From Coriobacteriaceae bacterium AM113-163 (GTDB taxonomy: Bacteria; Actinomycetota; Coriobacteriia; Coriobacteriales; Coriobacteriaceae): a DNA stretch of 64,000 nucleotides. The notes beneath the pieces are model-generated. The model saw only the letters and a list, made by a program, of their open reading frames with translations, was not told where the DNA came from and did no database searches. The translations under genes and the position numbers were made by a program. The DNA is taken from positions 1-64,000 of the forward strand of contig JAQDWB010000009.1 of the NCBI GenBank assembly GCA_027673765.1, given 5' to 3'. How positions within the stretch are numbered: position 1 is the stretch's first letter; every line of letters starts with the position of its first letter. Of this stretch, positions 44,364 to 53,000 are shown in pieces.

Positions 44364-47300
44364 ATGGATATGTTTGAGGATGAGTGCCAACGCGCCTCGT
44401 GGCGTCGTCATGGAGCGATTGCCCGCGGCGTAGCCAAGCGCGGTCTGGTGGCGTTCCTGGCTTTTGCCATGGCTTTTGGCACCACGCCGGCGCAACTTTG
44501 GGCCGAGGGCGCCGAGGGCATTGCCGAGGCCGTGGCGCAGGCTGCGGCGGGCGGCGAGGGCGCGGCGGCCGACGATGGCACCGCTGCCGACACCGGCGCG
44601 AACAGTGCGGCGGCGAGCGCCGCTGCCGATGACGCCGGCGCAGATCAGGGCGCAACTGCGAGTGCCGCGAATGGTGCCGACACCGCCGCAGGCAACGCGA
44701 CTGAGTCCGAGAACTCTGCTGCGACGCCTGCTGCTTCGGAGCAGAAGAACGCCGTTGCCGCCGCGTCTGCCACAACGCTTTCGAGCGAGGCCAAGGTCTT
44801 CATCCAGGATACCAAGGATAAGGACAGCTCCTATTCCACGAAGTCGGGCGCGCTCAAGGCCGGTGAGACGCTTTGGGCAAATATGTACGATGAGGTCGAG
44901 GACGACTGGTACGGCACTTCGACTGAGTCCGTTGCCAATCCCGGCACTTGGACTTACACCTGGCTCGCCGGTACGACTAGGGCCAGCAGCAATGTCGCCG
45001 ACTACACCGAGGTCGTAGGCCACGAGCAGTCGCTCGCCGTCACCGCCGCGATGGAAGGCAAATACTTCATCTGCAAGGTAACGGTTGATGGCAAGGACTA
45101 CTATGGTCCGTCCGTTTCTTCCGGCTCGGGCATCAATGCCAACTACATTCCTGGCCCCGTGCTGGGCGCCGGTCAGATGGAGCTTAACAGCGTCAAGCTG
45201 AATAGCGACACGCCGAGCATAGGTGATACCCTGACGGCGACTCCGTACATAAGCTATTATCAGCAAGCCCCCGCCGACGCCAAGGTTACCTACACGTGGT
45301 CCGCATCCACCTCGCAGTACTCGGGCTTTACCAAGATCGAGGGCGAGACGGGTGCTTCGCTCGTGGTGGGCGACGACCTTGAGGGCAAGTACATCAGGGT
45401 CGAGGCCAACGCTGGCGTCAACACGGTGAACAAGACCACTTCCAGCAAGGTCAAACAGGCCGGTGCGGTCGAGATTTCGGCCGTGTCCATCATCAATACC
45501 AAGGACGATACGAGCGTCTTTGCGGTGGGGGATACCGCTAAGGCCCGCGCTAAGGAGAAGGGCGGCGCGTACGGCGCGTTCGTCGACGCGAGCAAGCTCA
45601 ACTATCAGTGGCAGAGCTCTGACACCAAGAGTGGCACGTATACCGACATTGCGGGTGCCACGGGTGAGACCCTCGAGCTTACCGACGCTTTAGGTGGCAA
45701 GTACCTCAAGTGCAAGGTGTCCTCGAAGATCGGCTCTTCGAGCATGGCCAACAACACGGGCGCTCTCGTTGCGGCTACCGGTTCAATTAATGTTACGAGC
45801 GTGACTATGAGCCCGACTTCGGGCAAAGTCGAGGTTGGTTCTACGATTACGGCGACCGCCAAGGCGGGTTCCACCGACGTTACCGCCGATTCGCATGTCA
45901 CGTGGCAGTGGTATAAGGGCACCTCGAACACCGCAAGCAAGTGCGACACGCCTATCAAGGGTGAGACCGGTAACACCCTGACGGTGACCGCCGCCCTTAA
46001 GGGCTACTACGTCGTGGCCAAGGCCAACGGCGGCTATGGCGAGCAGAAGCCGTACTATGCGGTGGGTCCCGTTTCCGTCGCTGGCCAAGTTGAGCTTTAC
46101 GACGTGCAGTTCGAGGGTTCTCCCGCTACCAATGGCGTGCGCGTAGGCGATACGCTCAAGACTAAGGTGCGCAAAAAGGACGGCTCCAACTATCACTATA
46201 TCGACCGCACCGATAACGTGACCTACCAGTGGCAGTATGCAAACAGCAGCTCGAGCTACGACTCCGCCTATACCGATATCCCCGGTGCTACCGAGACCGC
46301 CTATACCGTTGACGCCGCCTATGCCGGCAAGTACCTGCGCGTGAAGGTGACGAGCGAAAATACTGTCTCCAGCACGCAGAAGAAGAGCTCCTACGGCGGC
46401 ACGCAGTCCGTTGCCCCGCTCGGCCCCGTGACGCTTAAGGGCCAGTACAAGCTGGCGGGCATTGAGCTTGCCGATAAGAACGTTACGCTCAGCGTGGGCT
46501 CAAAGATCACACCGAGCGTGCAGGTTCCGGGTAGCTGGTCGGGCTCGACCAAGGACGTGCCCGACGATGCCGAGCTCACCATGGCGTGGTATGCCAAGGG
46601 CGAGGGCGATGCCGAATGGACCGAGCTCTCCGACGGCATCGATACGACCGATGGCAGCCTGACCATTTCGGACGCGCTTGTTGGCAAGCGCATCAAAGTT
46701 ACGGCGAGCGCTCTCGACAACACGGTTGAATGGGTTTCGTCCGATAGCATTACCGCGGCGGGGGAGTATAACCTGTTGCGCGTGACCACTACGCCGCAGA
46801 TCAATAGCGAATCGACCCATCTCGTCTCGGGCGATAGCGTTAAGGCGACGGCGCAGGCCAAGCGCGCCGACGGTTCGGCCACCAATGGCATCGATGTCAC
46901 CGACCAGGCGACTGTTGCCTGGTATGCGGCAGACGATGCGAAGGCTCCGGCGGCTGACTGGACGCTGCTGCCCGATATGTCGGGCGCCGAGGCGACGGTT
47001 TCGGCTTCAGCCACGGGCAAGTATCTGAAGGCTGTCGCCACGAGCGGAGGCTCGACGGTCGAGCTCGTCTCCACCAACAAGGTTATCGCCGCGGGCTCGC
47101 TTGAGGCTGCAGTCCAAAAGCTCAACGATGCCAATAAGCAGATCGCTGTTGATTACAGCGCCAAGGGCGGCAACGTCAATGATGCGCTGAAGGCGCAGCT
47201 TGCCGATTTGGGCTTCACCGATATTGACGTCAAGGTCTCCGAGGACGGCGTTGCCTTTAAGGCAGAGGACGCCAAGGCCACGGTCGGCATCTCCGACGCC

Positions 47301-50300
47301 CAGGATAAGACCAACGGCGATGTGACGTTCTTCTTCATTGACCCCAACGACTACACCGGTTACAACATCGACGGTCTGCGTAGCGCCGATGTGGCGTTTG
47401 AACTGTCACGTGATGGCAAGACCGAGTATTACCTGCCCAACAAGTCGGTGCAGGTTGCTTGGGACGAGGCTAAACTGCAAGACCTTCTTGACAGTGCTGC
47501 CGAATCCCTGCAGATTGGCTACGCGGCGGGCGAGTCCGCCGATGGCGTGACCCAAAATGTCACGCTTCCGTACAAGGCGGGTTCCGCAAAGAAATTCTCT
47601 GTTGAATGGACAAGCTCCGACACCGAGCGCCTGTTTGTTTCTGGGTATAGCTGGGAAGATAAGACGGGTAAGGTTTCGCGCGCATCGAGCGATCGCGACG
47701 TGACGCTGACCGCCAAGGTTACGGTTACGAGCGGCGACATCAAGCTTGCCGGCTCGCACGACTTCACCGTGACCGTCAAGGGCGATCCCGAGAAGGTCGC
47801 TGCCGACAAGAAGGCGCTGCAGGAGAAGGTCGATGCGGCCTTTACCTACGGCAACATCAAGTACTCCGGCACCGACGCGCCCGCCAACAAGGACGGCTTG
47901 ACCGCCGACCTGCAGATGCCGCGCACGAGCACGCTCAAAATCGACGGCAAGTATTACGAGGTCAAGTACTCCGCCAGCACCGATGACATCACGTTCAACG
48001 GTTACAAGGGCACGGTCTATCAGCCGCTGCCTGGCACCGAGGCAGCGAAGACCAAGATCACCCTCACGGTGACCGATAAGTCTAACGCCGAGGTCACGGC
48101 TAGTAAGACCCTCGATTTTGCGATTGCCCCGCAGGACCAGAACGAGCTCGATGCCGAGCTGTTCCACCTGAGCCTTGCAAAGTCAACATTCTCTCAGGGT
48201 ATTCTTGACGGGCAGGATGCGTCCAATGTAACGGGGAACTTGCATGCGCCGTTGAAGGTGTACGGTCAGGGATATGCAGTTAACTGGTGCTATTCCTCCG
48301 AAGAGGCTGCAGGCCACTACGGCTTCGTGTTCAGTGAGCTCCCCGGCGGCACGGAGAACACCTATCGTTTGCTCAAGTCGAGCAAACCGAGGGTTATCGC
48401 GCATGAGAACCTTATCTTCACTCAGCCCGAATACAACACGAAAGTCACAATTAGCGGCCGTCTGAAGAGTGAGCGTTTTGCCCGTTATGCCGAGCGCTAT
48501 CCCGACAATTCGGACTACGCGGTGCTTGCCGGCTTGGATGTTTCTGCGACGGTAAACGTCAAGGGAACGACGGGGCTCGACAACCCGAACGAGGGCAAGA
48601 CCATTACGGTGACGGCCAAGGTCACGGGCGTTTCCGCAAGTGATGCTGACGGCAATTATACCGAGCAATCGGTGGCGCCCTTGACCGAGCTCACGCTTCC
48701 TGCCGACGAAGACACGACGGCCGAGTCGGTGCTCGAGCAGCTTATGACGGCTGCCGGTTGCACGAACCTCGAAGCAAATGCATGGGGTCTTACGAGTGCG
48801 ACGATGCCCGATGGCCGCGTGCTGAGCACAACGAGCGCCGCGCCGTACAGCTACTGGTCGTTCTTTGTAAACAATGGGTATGCGAGCGTCGGTGCTCCGA
48901 GCTACTACCTCAAGAACGGCGATTGCGTCGAGTTCCGTTATGTTAAGGGTGACGGCACGCAGAAGCCCTCGACGGCTCCTGCTACCAATCCCGGAACGGA
49001 GCATCCCGATGTCGATGCGGCATGGAATGGTTTTGCGAACGGCGGCTCGGGATCCTCGACGGACGCCCTTACGCCTACAACAAAGACCGATACGCCTTCT
49101 TGGGCACTTAATCTTCTGACCGAAGAGCAGCAGAAGGCAGGTGCAAGCGCCTCTGCGTCTGACCCCATTGTCGCGAACGGAAAGGTATACCTTGTCACGG
49201 GCGCTTCGGTATGGGGTGGAAAGACGTGGAATGCTGTCCTGAATGAGATTGATCCCGAGACGGGTTCCGTTCTGCGATCTCTTGAGCTTGGCTCTTCCAT
49301 GGATACCACCTGCCGTCCTGTTATTGCGCAAGGCATTATTTTGATTCCGCTTTCCGGCGGCTATCTGCAGGCTGTTTCGGCGAAAACGTTTGAGACGCTT
49401 TGGTATTCCGATGCATTTACGAAGCAGAACCTGTCTTCGTTGACCGTTGACGGCGACTACGTCTATATCAACACCCTTGATTATTGGTCTGGCAATGGCA
49501 ATGACGTGCAAAACGGTACGGTCAGGCGCATCAATATTCACACGGGCGCCATCGCCGGTAGCGCCTCCGTCGCTGACGGAGGTTACTACTGGTCTGGCGG
49601 CCTGATGGTAAATGGCTACTATGTCGTTGGCGGCGACTATGGCCAGGTGCGCGTGTATTCTGCCGATCTGTCAAAGCTTGTTGGTTCGATTAAGCTGTCT
49701 GGTGGCAACATCCGTTCGGCGCTTACCGTTCATGACGGTTATATATATGCTGTTACGCGCGACGATGGTACGTTGCACAAGCTGACCATTGGTTCCGATG
49801 GTTCCATTACTGAGGCCGCGAAAGTTCAGTTTGCCGCTTATTCGACTTCGACGCCCGTTTTCAGTGGTAAGTATGCTTTTATTGGCGGGACAACCGTGAA
49901 CAATTGGAAGGCTAAGGCCAAGGCTAAGGCTAAGGCTAAGGGCCTGCTTTCGATCATTGACCTCTCCGATATGAGTGTGAAGCAGATTACGAAGGCCGAT
50001 GGCGAAGAGCTTGGCTTTGAGTCCAAGGGCACGCCGCTCGTCTCAACGCATGATGGCGAGACGTACGTATATTTCACCTTGAACGGCGCCAAGGGCAATT
50101 GGCCTAACTACACTACCGGCGGTGGCGTGTACATGTACAAGCTGGGCGATGCCGAGGCAACCGAGGTGTTCGTTCCCGGTTCTGGATATGCCAACTATTG
50201 CATGGCCTCGGTTGTCTGCGATCAGTTCGGCAATCTGTATTACACCAACGATTCGGGCCATCTCTTCTGTGTGAAATCTCAGGTCCATCGCGTCAAGTTT

Positions 50301-50837
50301 GATGCTCAGGGCGGCTCGTCGGTCAATGGTCAGACCCCCGCTTCGGGCTCGACTGTCAGCAAGCCGACCGATCCGACGCGCGAGGGCTATACCTTCGCTG
50401 GTTGGTACACCGATGAAGCTTGTACAAAGGCGTATGACTTTAGCGTTGCGGTGACGGCTGATATGACGCTGTATGCCAAGTGGATCAAGAAGGCCGCTGA
50501 CAACAACGGCGGTTCTGGCGGCAATGGCGGCTCCGGTTCTGGCAACGGTACGAACGGGCAGCAGTCCGGCGGTGCTGTCTCGCCGGGTCAGAAGCCGGTC
50601 TCCACGACCACCACGACCGAGACCAAGGACGATAAGGATTCCAAGAAGGATTCCGATAAGTCCGGCAAGAAGGATGGCAAGTCCGATACGGGCTCGTCTG
50701 CTACGACCGCTGCTAAGAAGTCCGCTGCTGCTCCGGCACAGGAGTCTGGCTTCAACCCGCTCGCCATTGTTGGCGTGGCGGCCGGCGTGATCGGTCTCGC
50801 AGTCATCGGTGTGTTCGTGTTTACCAAGCGTCGGTAG
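44364..50837 (+). CDS. Giant surface protein: Ig-like repeats, DUF4430, beta-propeller
   Basis: A 2157-residue exported protein under a cobalamin riboswitch. Order: signal peptide (1-47, cleaved after LWA), low-complexity Ala stretch, seven Ig-like repeats (about 136-916) sharing YxWxxS and GKYxxxK motifs, further beta domains (about 917-1405), a DUF4430 transcobalamin-like C-terminal domain (about 1411-1531, with SYWSFFVNNGYASVG), a PQQ-type beta-propeller (about 1578-1974), an InlB-type repeat (GYTFAGWYTDEACTKAYDF, about 2007), a Ser/Lys/Gly linker, and a membrane helix with a TKRR tail. No LPxTG. DUF4430 is the bacterial relative of the cobalamin-binding beta domain of intrinsic factor. 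The likely role is binding vitamin B12 at the cell surface. The ATG at 44364 has AGGAG upstream; an in-frame ATG at 44283 would lengthen the N-terminus. Confidence 0.85.
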   Translation: MDMFEDECQRASWRRHGAIARGVAKRGLVAFLAFAMAFGTTPAQLWAEGAEGIAEAVAQAAAGGEGAAADDGTAADTGANSAAASAAADDAGADQGATASAANGADTAAGNATESENSAATPAASEQKNAVAAASATTLSSEAKVFIQDTKDKDSSYSTKSGALKAGETLWANMYDEVEDDWYGTSTESVANPGTWTYTWLAGTTRASSNVADYTEVVGHEQSLAVTAAMEGKYFICKVTVDGKDYYGPSVSSGSGINANYIPGPVLGAGQMELNSVKLNSDTPSIGDTLTATPYISYYQQAPADAKVTYTWSASTSQYSGFTKIEGETGASLVVGDDLEGKYIRVEANAGVNTVNKTTSSKVKQAGAVEISAVSIINTKDDTSVFAVGDTAKARAKEKGGAYGAFVDASKLNYQWQSSDTKSGTYTDIAGATGETLELTDALGGKYLKCKVSSKIGSSSMANNTGALVAATGSINVTSVTMSPTSGKVEVGSTITATAKAGSTDVTADSHVTWQWYKGTSNTASKCDTPIKGETGNTLTVTAALKGYYVVAKANGGYGEQKPYYAVGPVSVAGQVELYDVQFEGSPATNGVRVGDTLKTKVRKKDGSNYHYIDRTDNVTYQWQYANSSSSYDSAYTDIPGATETAYTVDAAYAGKYLRVKVTSENTVSSTQKKSSYGGTQSVAPLGPVTLKGQYKLAGIELADKNVTLSVGSKITPSVQVPGSWSGSTKDVPDDAELTMAWYAKGEGDAEWTELSDGIDTTDGSLTISDALVGKRIKVTASALDNTVEWVSSDSITAAGEYNLLRVTTTPQINSESTHLVSGDSVKATAQAKRADGSATNGIDVTDQATVAWYAADDAKAPAADWTLLPDMSGAEATVSASATGKYLKAVATSGGSTVELVSTNKVIAAGSLEAAVQKLNDANKQIAVDYSAKGGNVNDALKAQLADLGFTDIDVKVSEDGVAFKAEDAKATVGISDAQDKTNGDVTFFFIDPNDYTGYNIDGLRSADVAFELSRDGKTEYYLPNKSVQVAWDEAKLQDLLDSAAESLQIGYAAGESADGVTQNVTLPYKAGSAKKFSVEWTSSDTERLFVSGYSWEDKTGKVSRASSDRDVTLTAKVTVTSGDIKLAGSHDFTVTVKGDPEKVAADKKALQEKVDAAFTYGNIKYSGTDAPANKDGLTADLQMPRTSTLKIDGKYYEVKYSASTDDITFNGYKGTVYQPLPGTEAAKTKITLTVTDKSNAEVTASKTLDFAIAPQDQNELDAELFHLSLAKSTFSQGILDGQDASNVTGNLHAPLKVYGQGYAVNWCYSSEEAAGHYGFVFSELPGGTENTYRLLKSSKPRVIAHENLIFTQPEYNTKVTISGRLKSERFARYAERYPDNSDYAVLAGLDVSATVNVKGTTGLDNPNEGKTITVTAKVTGVSASDADGNYTEQSVAPLTELTLPADEDTTAESVLEQLMTAAGCTNLEANAWGLTSATMPDGRVLSTTSAAPYSYWSFFVNNGYASVGAPSYYLKNGDCVEFRYVKGDGTQKPSTAPATNPGTEHPDVDAAWNGFANGGSGSSTDALTPTTKTDTPSWALNLLTEEQQKAGASASASDPIVANGKVYLVTGASVWGGKTWNAVLNEIDPETGSVLRSLELGSSMDTTCRPVIAQGIILIPLSGGYLQAVSAKTFETLWYSDAFTKQNLSSLTVDGDYVYINTLDYWSGNGNDVQNGTVRRINIHTGAIAGSASVADGGYYWSGGLMVNGYYVVGGDYGQVRVYSADLSKLVGSIKLSGGNIRSALTVHDGYIYAVTRDDGTLHKLTIGSDGSITEAAKVQFAAYSTSTPVFSGKYAFIGGTTVNNWKAKAKAKAKAKGLLSIIDLSDMSVKQITKADGEELGFESKGTPLVSTHDGETYVYFTLNGAKGNWPNYTTGGGVYMYKLGDAEATEVFVPGSGYANYCMASVVCDQFGNLYYTNDSGHLFCVKSQVHRVKFDAQGGSSVNGQTPASGSTVSKPTDPTREGYTFAGWYTDEACTKAYDFSVAVTADMTLYAKWIKKAADNNGGSGGNGGSGSGNGTNGQQSGGAVSPGQKPVSTTTTTETKDDKDSKKDSDKSGKKDGKSDTGSSATTAAKKSAAAPAQESGFNPLAIVGVAAGVIGLAVIGVFVFTKRR
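49908..49940 (+). repeat. In-frame hexanucleotide repeat (Lys-Ala) in the propeller
   Basis: Five AAGGCT/AAGGCC units in tandem encode Lys-Ala repeats inside a propeller loop. Gain or loss of units would keep the frame. Confidence 0.8.
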
Positions 50838-51740
50838 GTGAGGGCTGTGTCCAATAAGCCTCAGGACGCCGAGTCCAAGCAGCCCGACTCGTCGTTCATC
50901 CAGCTTGACGATGCAAAGAAAAAGGACGCCGCTTCGGCGGCGTCCGCCCCTCGGCGCAAGGCGCTTTTTGGCGCCCTGACGGCCGTCTGCATCGTCTTGA
51001 TCGTTGTGTCGCTGGGTTTTGTCCAACCTTCTTCCAGCGGTGCTTGGTCCATCGATTGGATCGCTCGGGCCGTGGCGGGGAAAAGCGTTGCCGGCTCTGG
51101 CTCTACCGCCTCTCGCAAGACGGAGGCAGCGGGCTCCTCGTCTTCTGACGCTGTGGACTCCGAGTCCAAGGACTCGGATGAATCTGATTCCAAGGACAAG
51201 TCTGAATCTTCGGACAAGAAGTCTGACAAGGATTCGAAGGAGAAGAAGTCCGAAGGCAAAGGCGGCAAGAAGTCCGGGGATAAATCGGGTTCGCAGAATT
51301 CTGGGTCCACTGGCGGATCAAGCGCTTCTGACGGCTCATCTTCGAGCGCTGGCTCGACGACCGGCGGTGGTTCTGCATCCAACGGCGGCGGCGCCTCTAC
51401 GGGCGATCAGGGCGGCTCGCAGCAGCCTAGCCACGTCGTCACGGTGACGGTCTCGGTCACATCGAGCGCCGTGGGTAACCCTGTCTCTTCTGGCGGCACG
51501 TTCACCTTCAATGAGGGCGCAACTCCTTACGACGCGCTGTGTGCGTTGGGACTTTCTATCAATGCGCGCCCTTCGTCGTATGGTACCTATGTTGCCGCGA
51601 TTGGCGGTTTGGCCGAGAAGGAACACGGCGGCACGAGCGGCTGGATGTACTCCGTTAACGGCAAAACGCCCAATACCGCCTGCAGCAATTACATTCTCAA
51701 GAATGGCGACACCGTCGTGTGGTATTACGTAACGGGCTAG
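50838..51740 (+). CDS. Membrane-anchored DUF4430 (transcobalamin-like) protein
   Basis: A 300-residue protein whose start codon directly follows the stop of the giant gene, so the two are one operon. It has an N-terminal membrane helix (about 42-62, ALFGALTAVCIVLIVVSLG), a long disordered spacer rich in Ser, Lys, Asp and Gly (about 85-200) and a C-terminal DUF4430 domain (about 200-300: FTFNEGATPYDALCALGLS, SGWMYSVNGKTPNTACSNYI and NGDTVVWYYV). The start is GTG at 50838 or GTG at 50847; neither has a strong ribosome site, so translational coupling is likely. Like its neighbour it is predicted to display a cobalamin-binding-type domain outside the cell, tethered to the membrane. Confidence 0.82.
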   Translation: MRAVSNKPQDAESKQPDSSFIQLDDAKKKDAASAASAPRRKALFGALTAVCIVLIVVSLGFVQPSSSGAWSIDWIARAVAGKSVAGSGSTASRKTEAAGSSSSDAVDSESKDSDESDSKDKSESSDKKSDKDSKEKKSEGKGGKKSGDKSGSQNSGSTGGSSASDGSSSSAGSTTGGGSASNGGGASTGDQGGSQQPSHVVTVTVSVTSSAVGNPVSSGGTFTFNEGATPYDALCALGLSINARPSSYGTYVAAIGGLAEKEHGGTSGWMYSVNGKTPNTACSNYILKNGDTVVWYYVTG

Positions 51741-51760
51741 AGGCCTCGACATGGCGCGCC

Positions 51761-51800
51761 AAACGGGCGGTTCGGACCAACATCCGAGCCGCCCGTTTTT
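51761..51800 (+). terminator. Terminator of the cobalamin-riboswitch operon
   Basis: A stem of about 15 bp (51761-51775 with 51783-51797) ends in GTTTTT, 20 nt after the DUF4430 gene stop. Confidence 0.9.
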
Positions 51801-51837
51801 CATGCGTAGAGGACTGGGTCGCCGGGTCTCTCGGCAA

Positions 51838-51873
51838 ACAAAAAGCCGGTTGGAACGTGAATTCCAACCGGCT
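51838..51873 (-). terminator. Terminator after GtrA-like gene 1
   Basis: A 12-bp perfect stem (51844-51855 with 51862-51873) is followed on the minus strand by TTTTTGTTTG, 25 nt after the stop. Confidence 0.85.
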
Positions 51874-51898
51874 GCGAAGCGAGATTATGTTGGGCCGT

Positions 51899-52306
51899 CT
51901 ACGACTGCGCGCCCTCGAGGAATAAGCGACGGCTAAAGTAGTTGTACCAGGTGACCAAGAACGTTGCGATTGCCTTCATGGCCTGGTAGCCGATGCTCAA
52001 AAACGTGACGCCCACAAACATGTACAGGTCGTTGAGACCCAGGCCAATCACCGACAGGATGGTGAAGATCGTGAACTCGCGCTTGCGGCTCATGCCCTCA
52101 CGGTGGTCGAACACGTACTTCATGCTGAGCCAGTAGTTGACCACGACGGACGTGATAAACGAGACTGTGGTACTCATCAAAAAGTCGAGGTGGAACAGCT
52201 CGACGAGCGCAATGAGCATACCCCAGTCGATGCCAAAGGAGATAAGACCCACGACAGCGAACTTGAGAAACTGCTTGGTATGAGGTTGTGCCAGTGCCTT
52301 GCGCAC
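51899..52306 (-). CDS. GtrA-like membrane protein 1
   Basis: A 135-residue protein with four membrane segments, of the GtrA family that flips or helps transfer lipid-linked sugars for cell-wall or surface polysaccharide modification. Segments: AVVGLISFGIDWGMLIALVE, FLMSTTVSFITSVVVNYWLS, FTIFTILSVIGLGLNDLYMF and a final one. The signature NYWLSMKYVF is present. I chose the GTG at 52306 because its product aligns at the N-terminus with the adjacent paralogue; a longer TTG start at 52387 is possible. Its own terminator follows. Confidence 0.8.
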   Translation of the reverse strand: MRKALAQPHTKQFLKFAVVGLISFGIDWGMLIALVELFHLDFLMSTTVSFITSVVVNYWLSMKYVFDHREGMSRKREFTIFTILSVIGLGLNDLYMFVGVTFLSIGYQAMKAIATFLVTWYNYFSRRLFLEGAQS

Positions 52307-52456
52307 GTAATCACATCCAATGCGTTGATGAATCGAGCAAGGAGATACTTTAGGGCTTTTGGAAGGGAAACGTAAGGTTTTTGCCAAGAACTATACGAAC
52401 TCGTCAAATTTTCAAGAGCTAATCCGCAAACGATGAAAATTTGCCCGTAAACGAGC

Positions 52457-52504
52457 GGCACCCACGGACGATACTGCGCTGAGTGCGCGTCGTCCGTGGG
52501 TGCC
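52457..52504 (-). terminator. Long hairpin after GtrA-like gene 2
   Basis: A 15-bp perfect stem (52457-52471 with 52490-52504). The minus-strand tail GCTCGTTTACG is only partly T-rich. Confidence 0.6.
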
Positions 52505-52526
52505 GTAATGCTTCAGAGGTGTCGAA

Positions 52527-52922
52527 CTATTTTGTCTCCTCGCCCTCCAGGAAGATCTTTCGGGTCACAAAGTTGTAGACCATAACAAGCGCGGTGGCGC
52601 AAATCTTGGCGATATTGGCCTCGAGGCCCAGGCCGGCGTTGAGGGCCAGTACGATGCCGTCGTTGAGAGCCAAACCGATCACGGACAGCACGACAAAGAT
52701 AATGAACTCGCGGCGGCGGCTCATGCCCTCCTTGTGCGCAAACACGTACTTCATGCTCGCGACGTAGTTAAAGATGAGCGAAACGATAAAGCCGCTGGTA
52801 TTGGCGATCAGGATGTTAAGACCCAGGCCGTAGTGGAGCAGATTCATGATGCCAAAGTCGATGACGGTGGCAATGACGCCGACGACGCCAAACTTCATGA
52901 TCTGCGCAAGGAGCTTTTGCAT
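52527..52922 (-). CDS. GtrA-like membrane protein 2
   Basis: A 131-residue, four-segment GtrA-family protein, paralogue of the neighbour at 51899 (shared NYVASMKYVFAHKEGMSRRRE versus NYWLSMKYVFDHREGMSRKRE, and VLSVIGLALND versus ILSVIGLGLND). The ATG at 52922 follows AGGCAGG. The pair probably arose by tandem duplication. They may serve different glycan carriers; no glycosyltransferase is adjacent. Confidence 0.82.
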   Translation of the reverse strand: MQKLLAQIMKFGVVGVIATVIDFGIMNLLHYGLGLNILIANTSGFIVSLIFNYVASMKYVFAHKEGMSRRREFIIFVVLSVIGLALNDGIVLALNAGLGLEANIAKICATALVMVYNFVTRKIFLEGEETK

Positions 52923-53000
52923 GGTACCTGCCTTAGGGTGGCGCCGCAGCGCCGTGGGGATGACAAACTCAGCAAGTTTAGCCAATCCCCACGGGTGGAG

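Noticed and set aside
44364..50837. Sortase LPxTG anchor in the giant surface protein
   Set aside because: The C-terminus has a membrane helix and TKRR tail but no LPxTG-like motif before it, so simple membrane anchoring is more likely.
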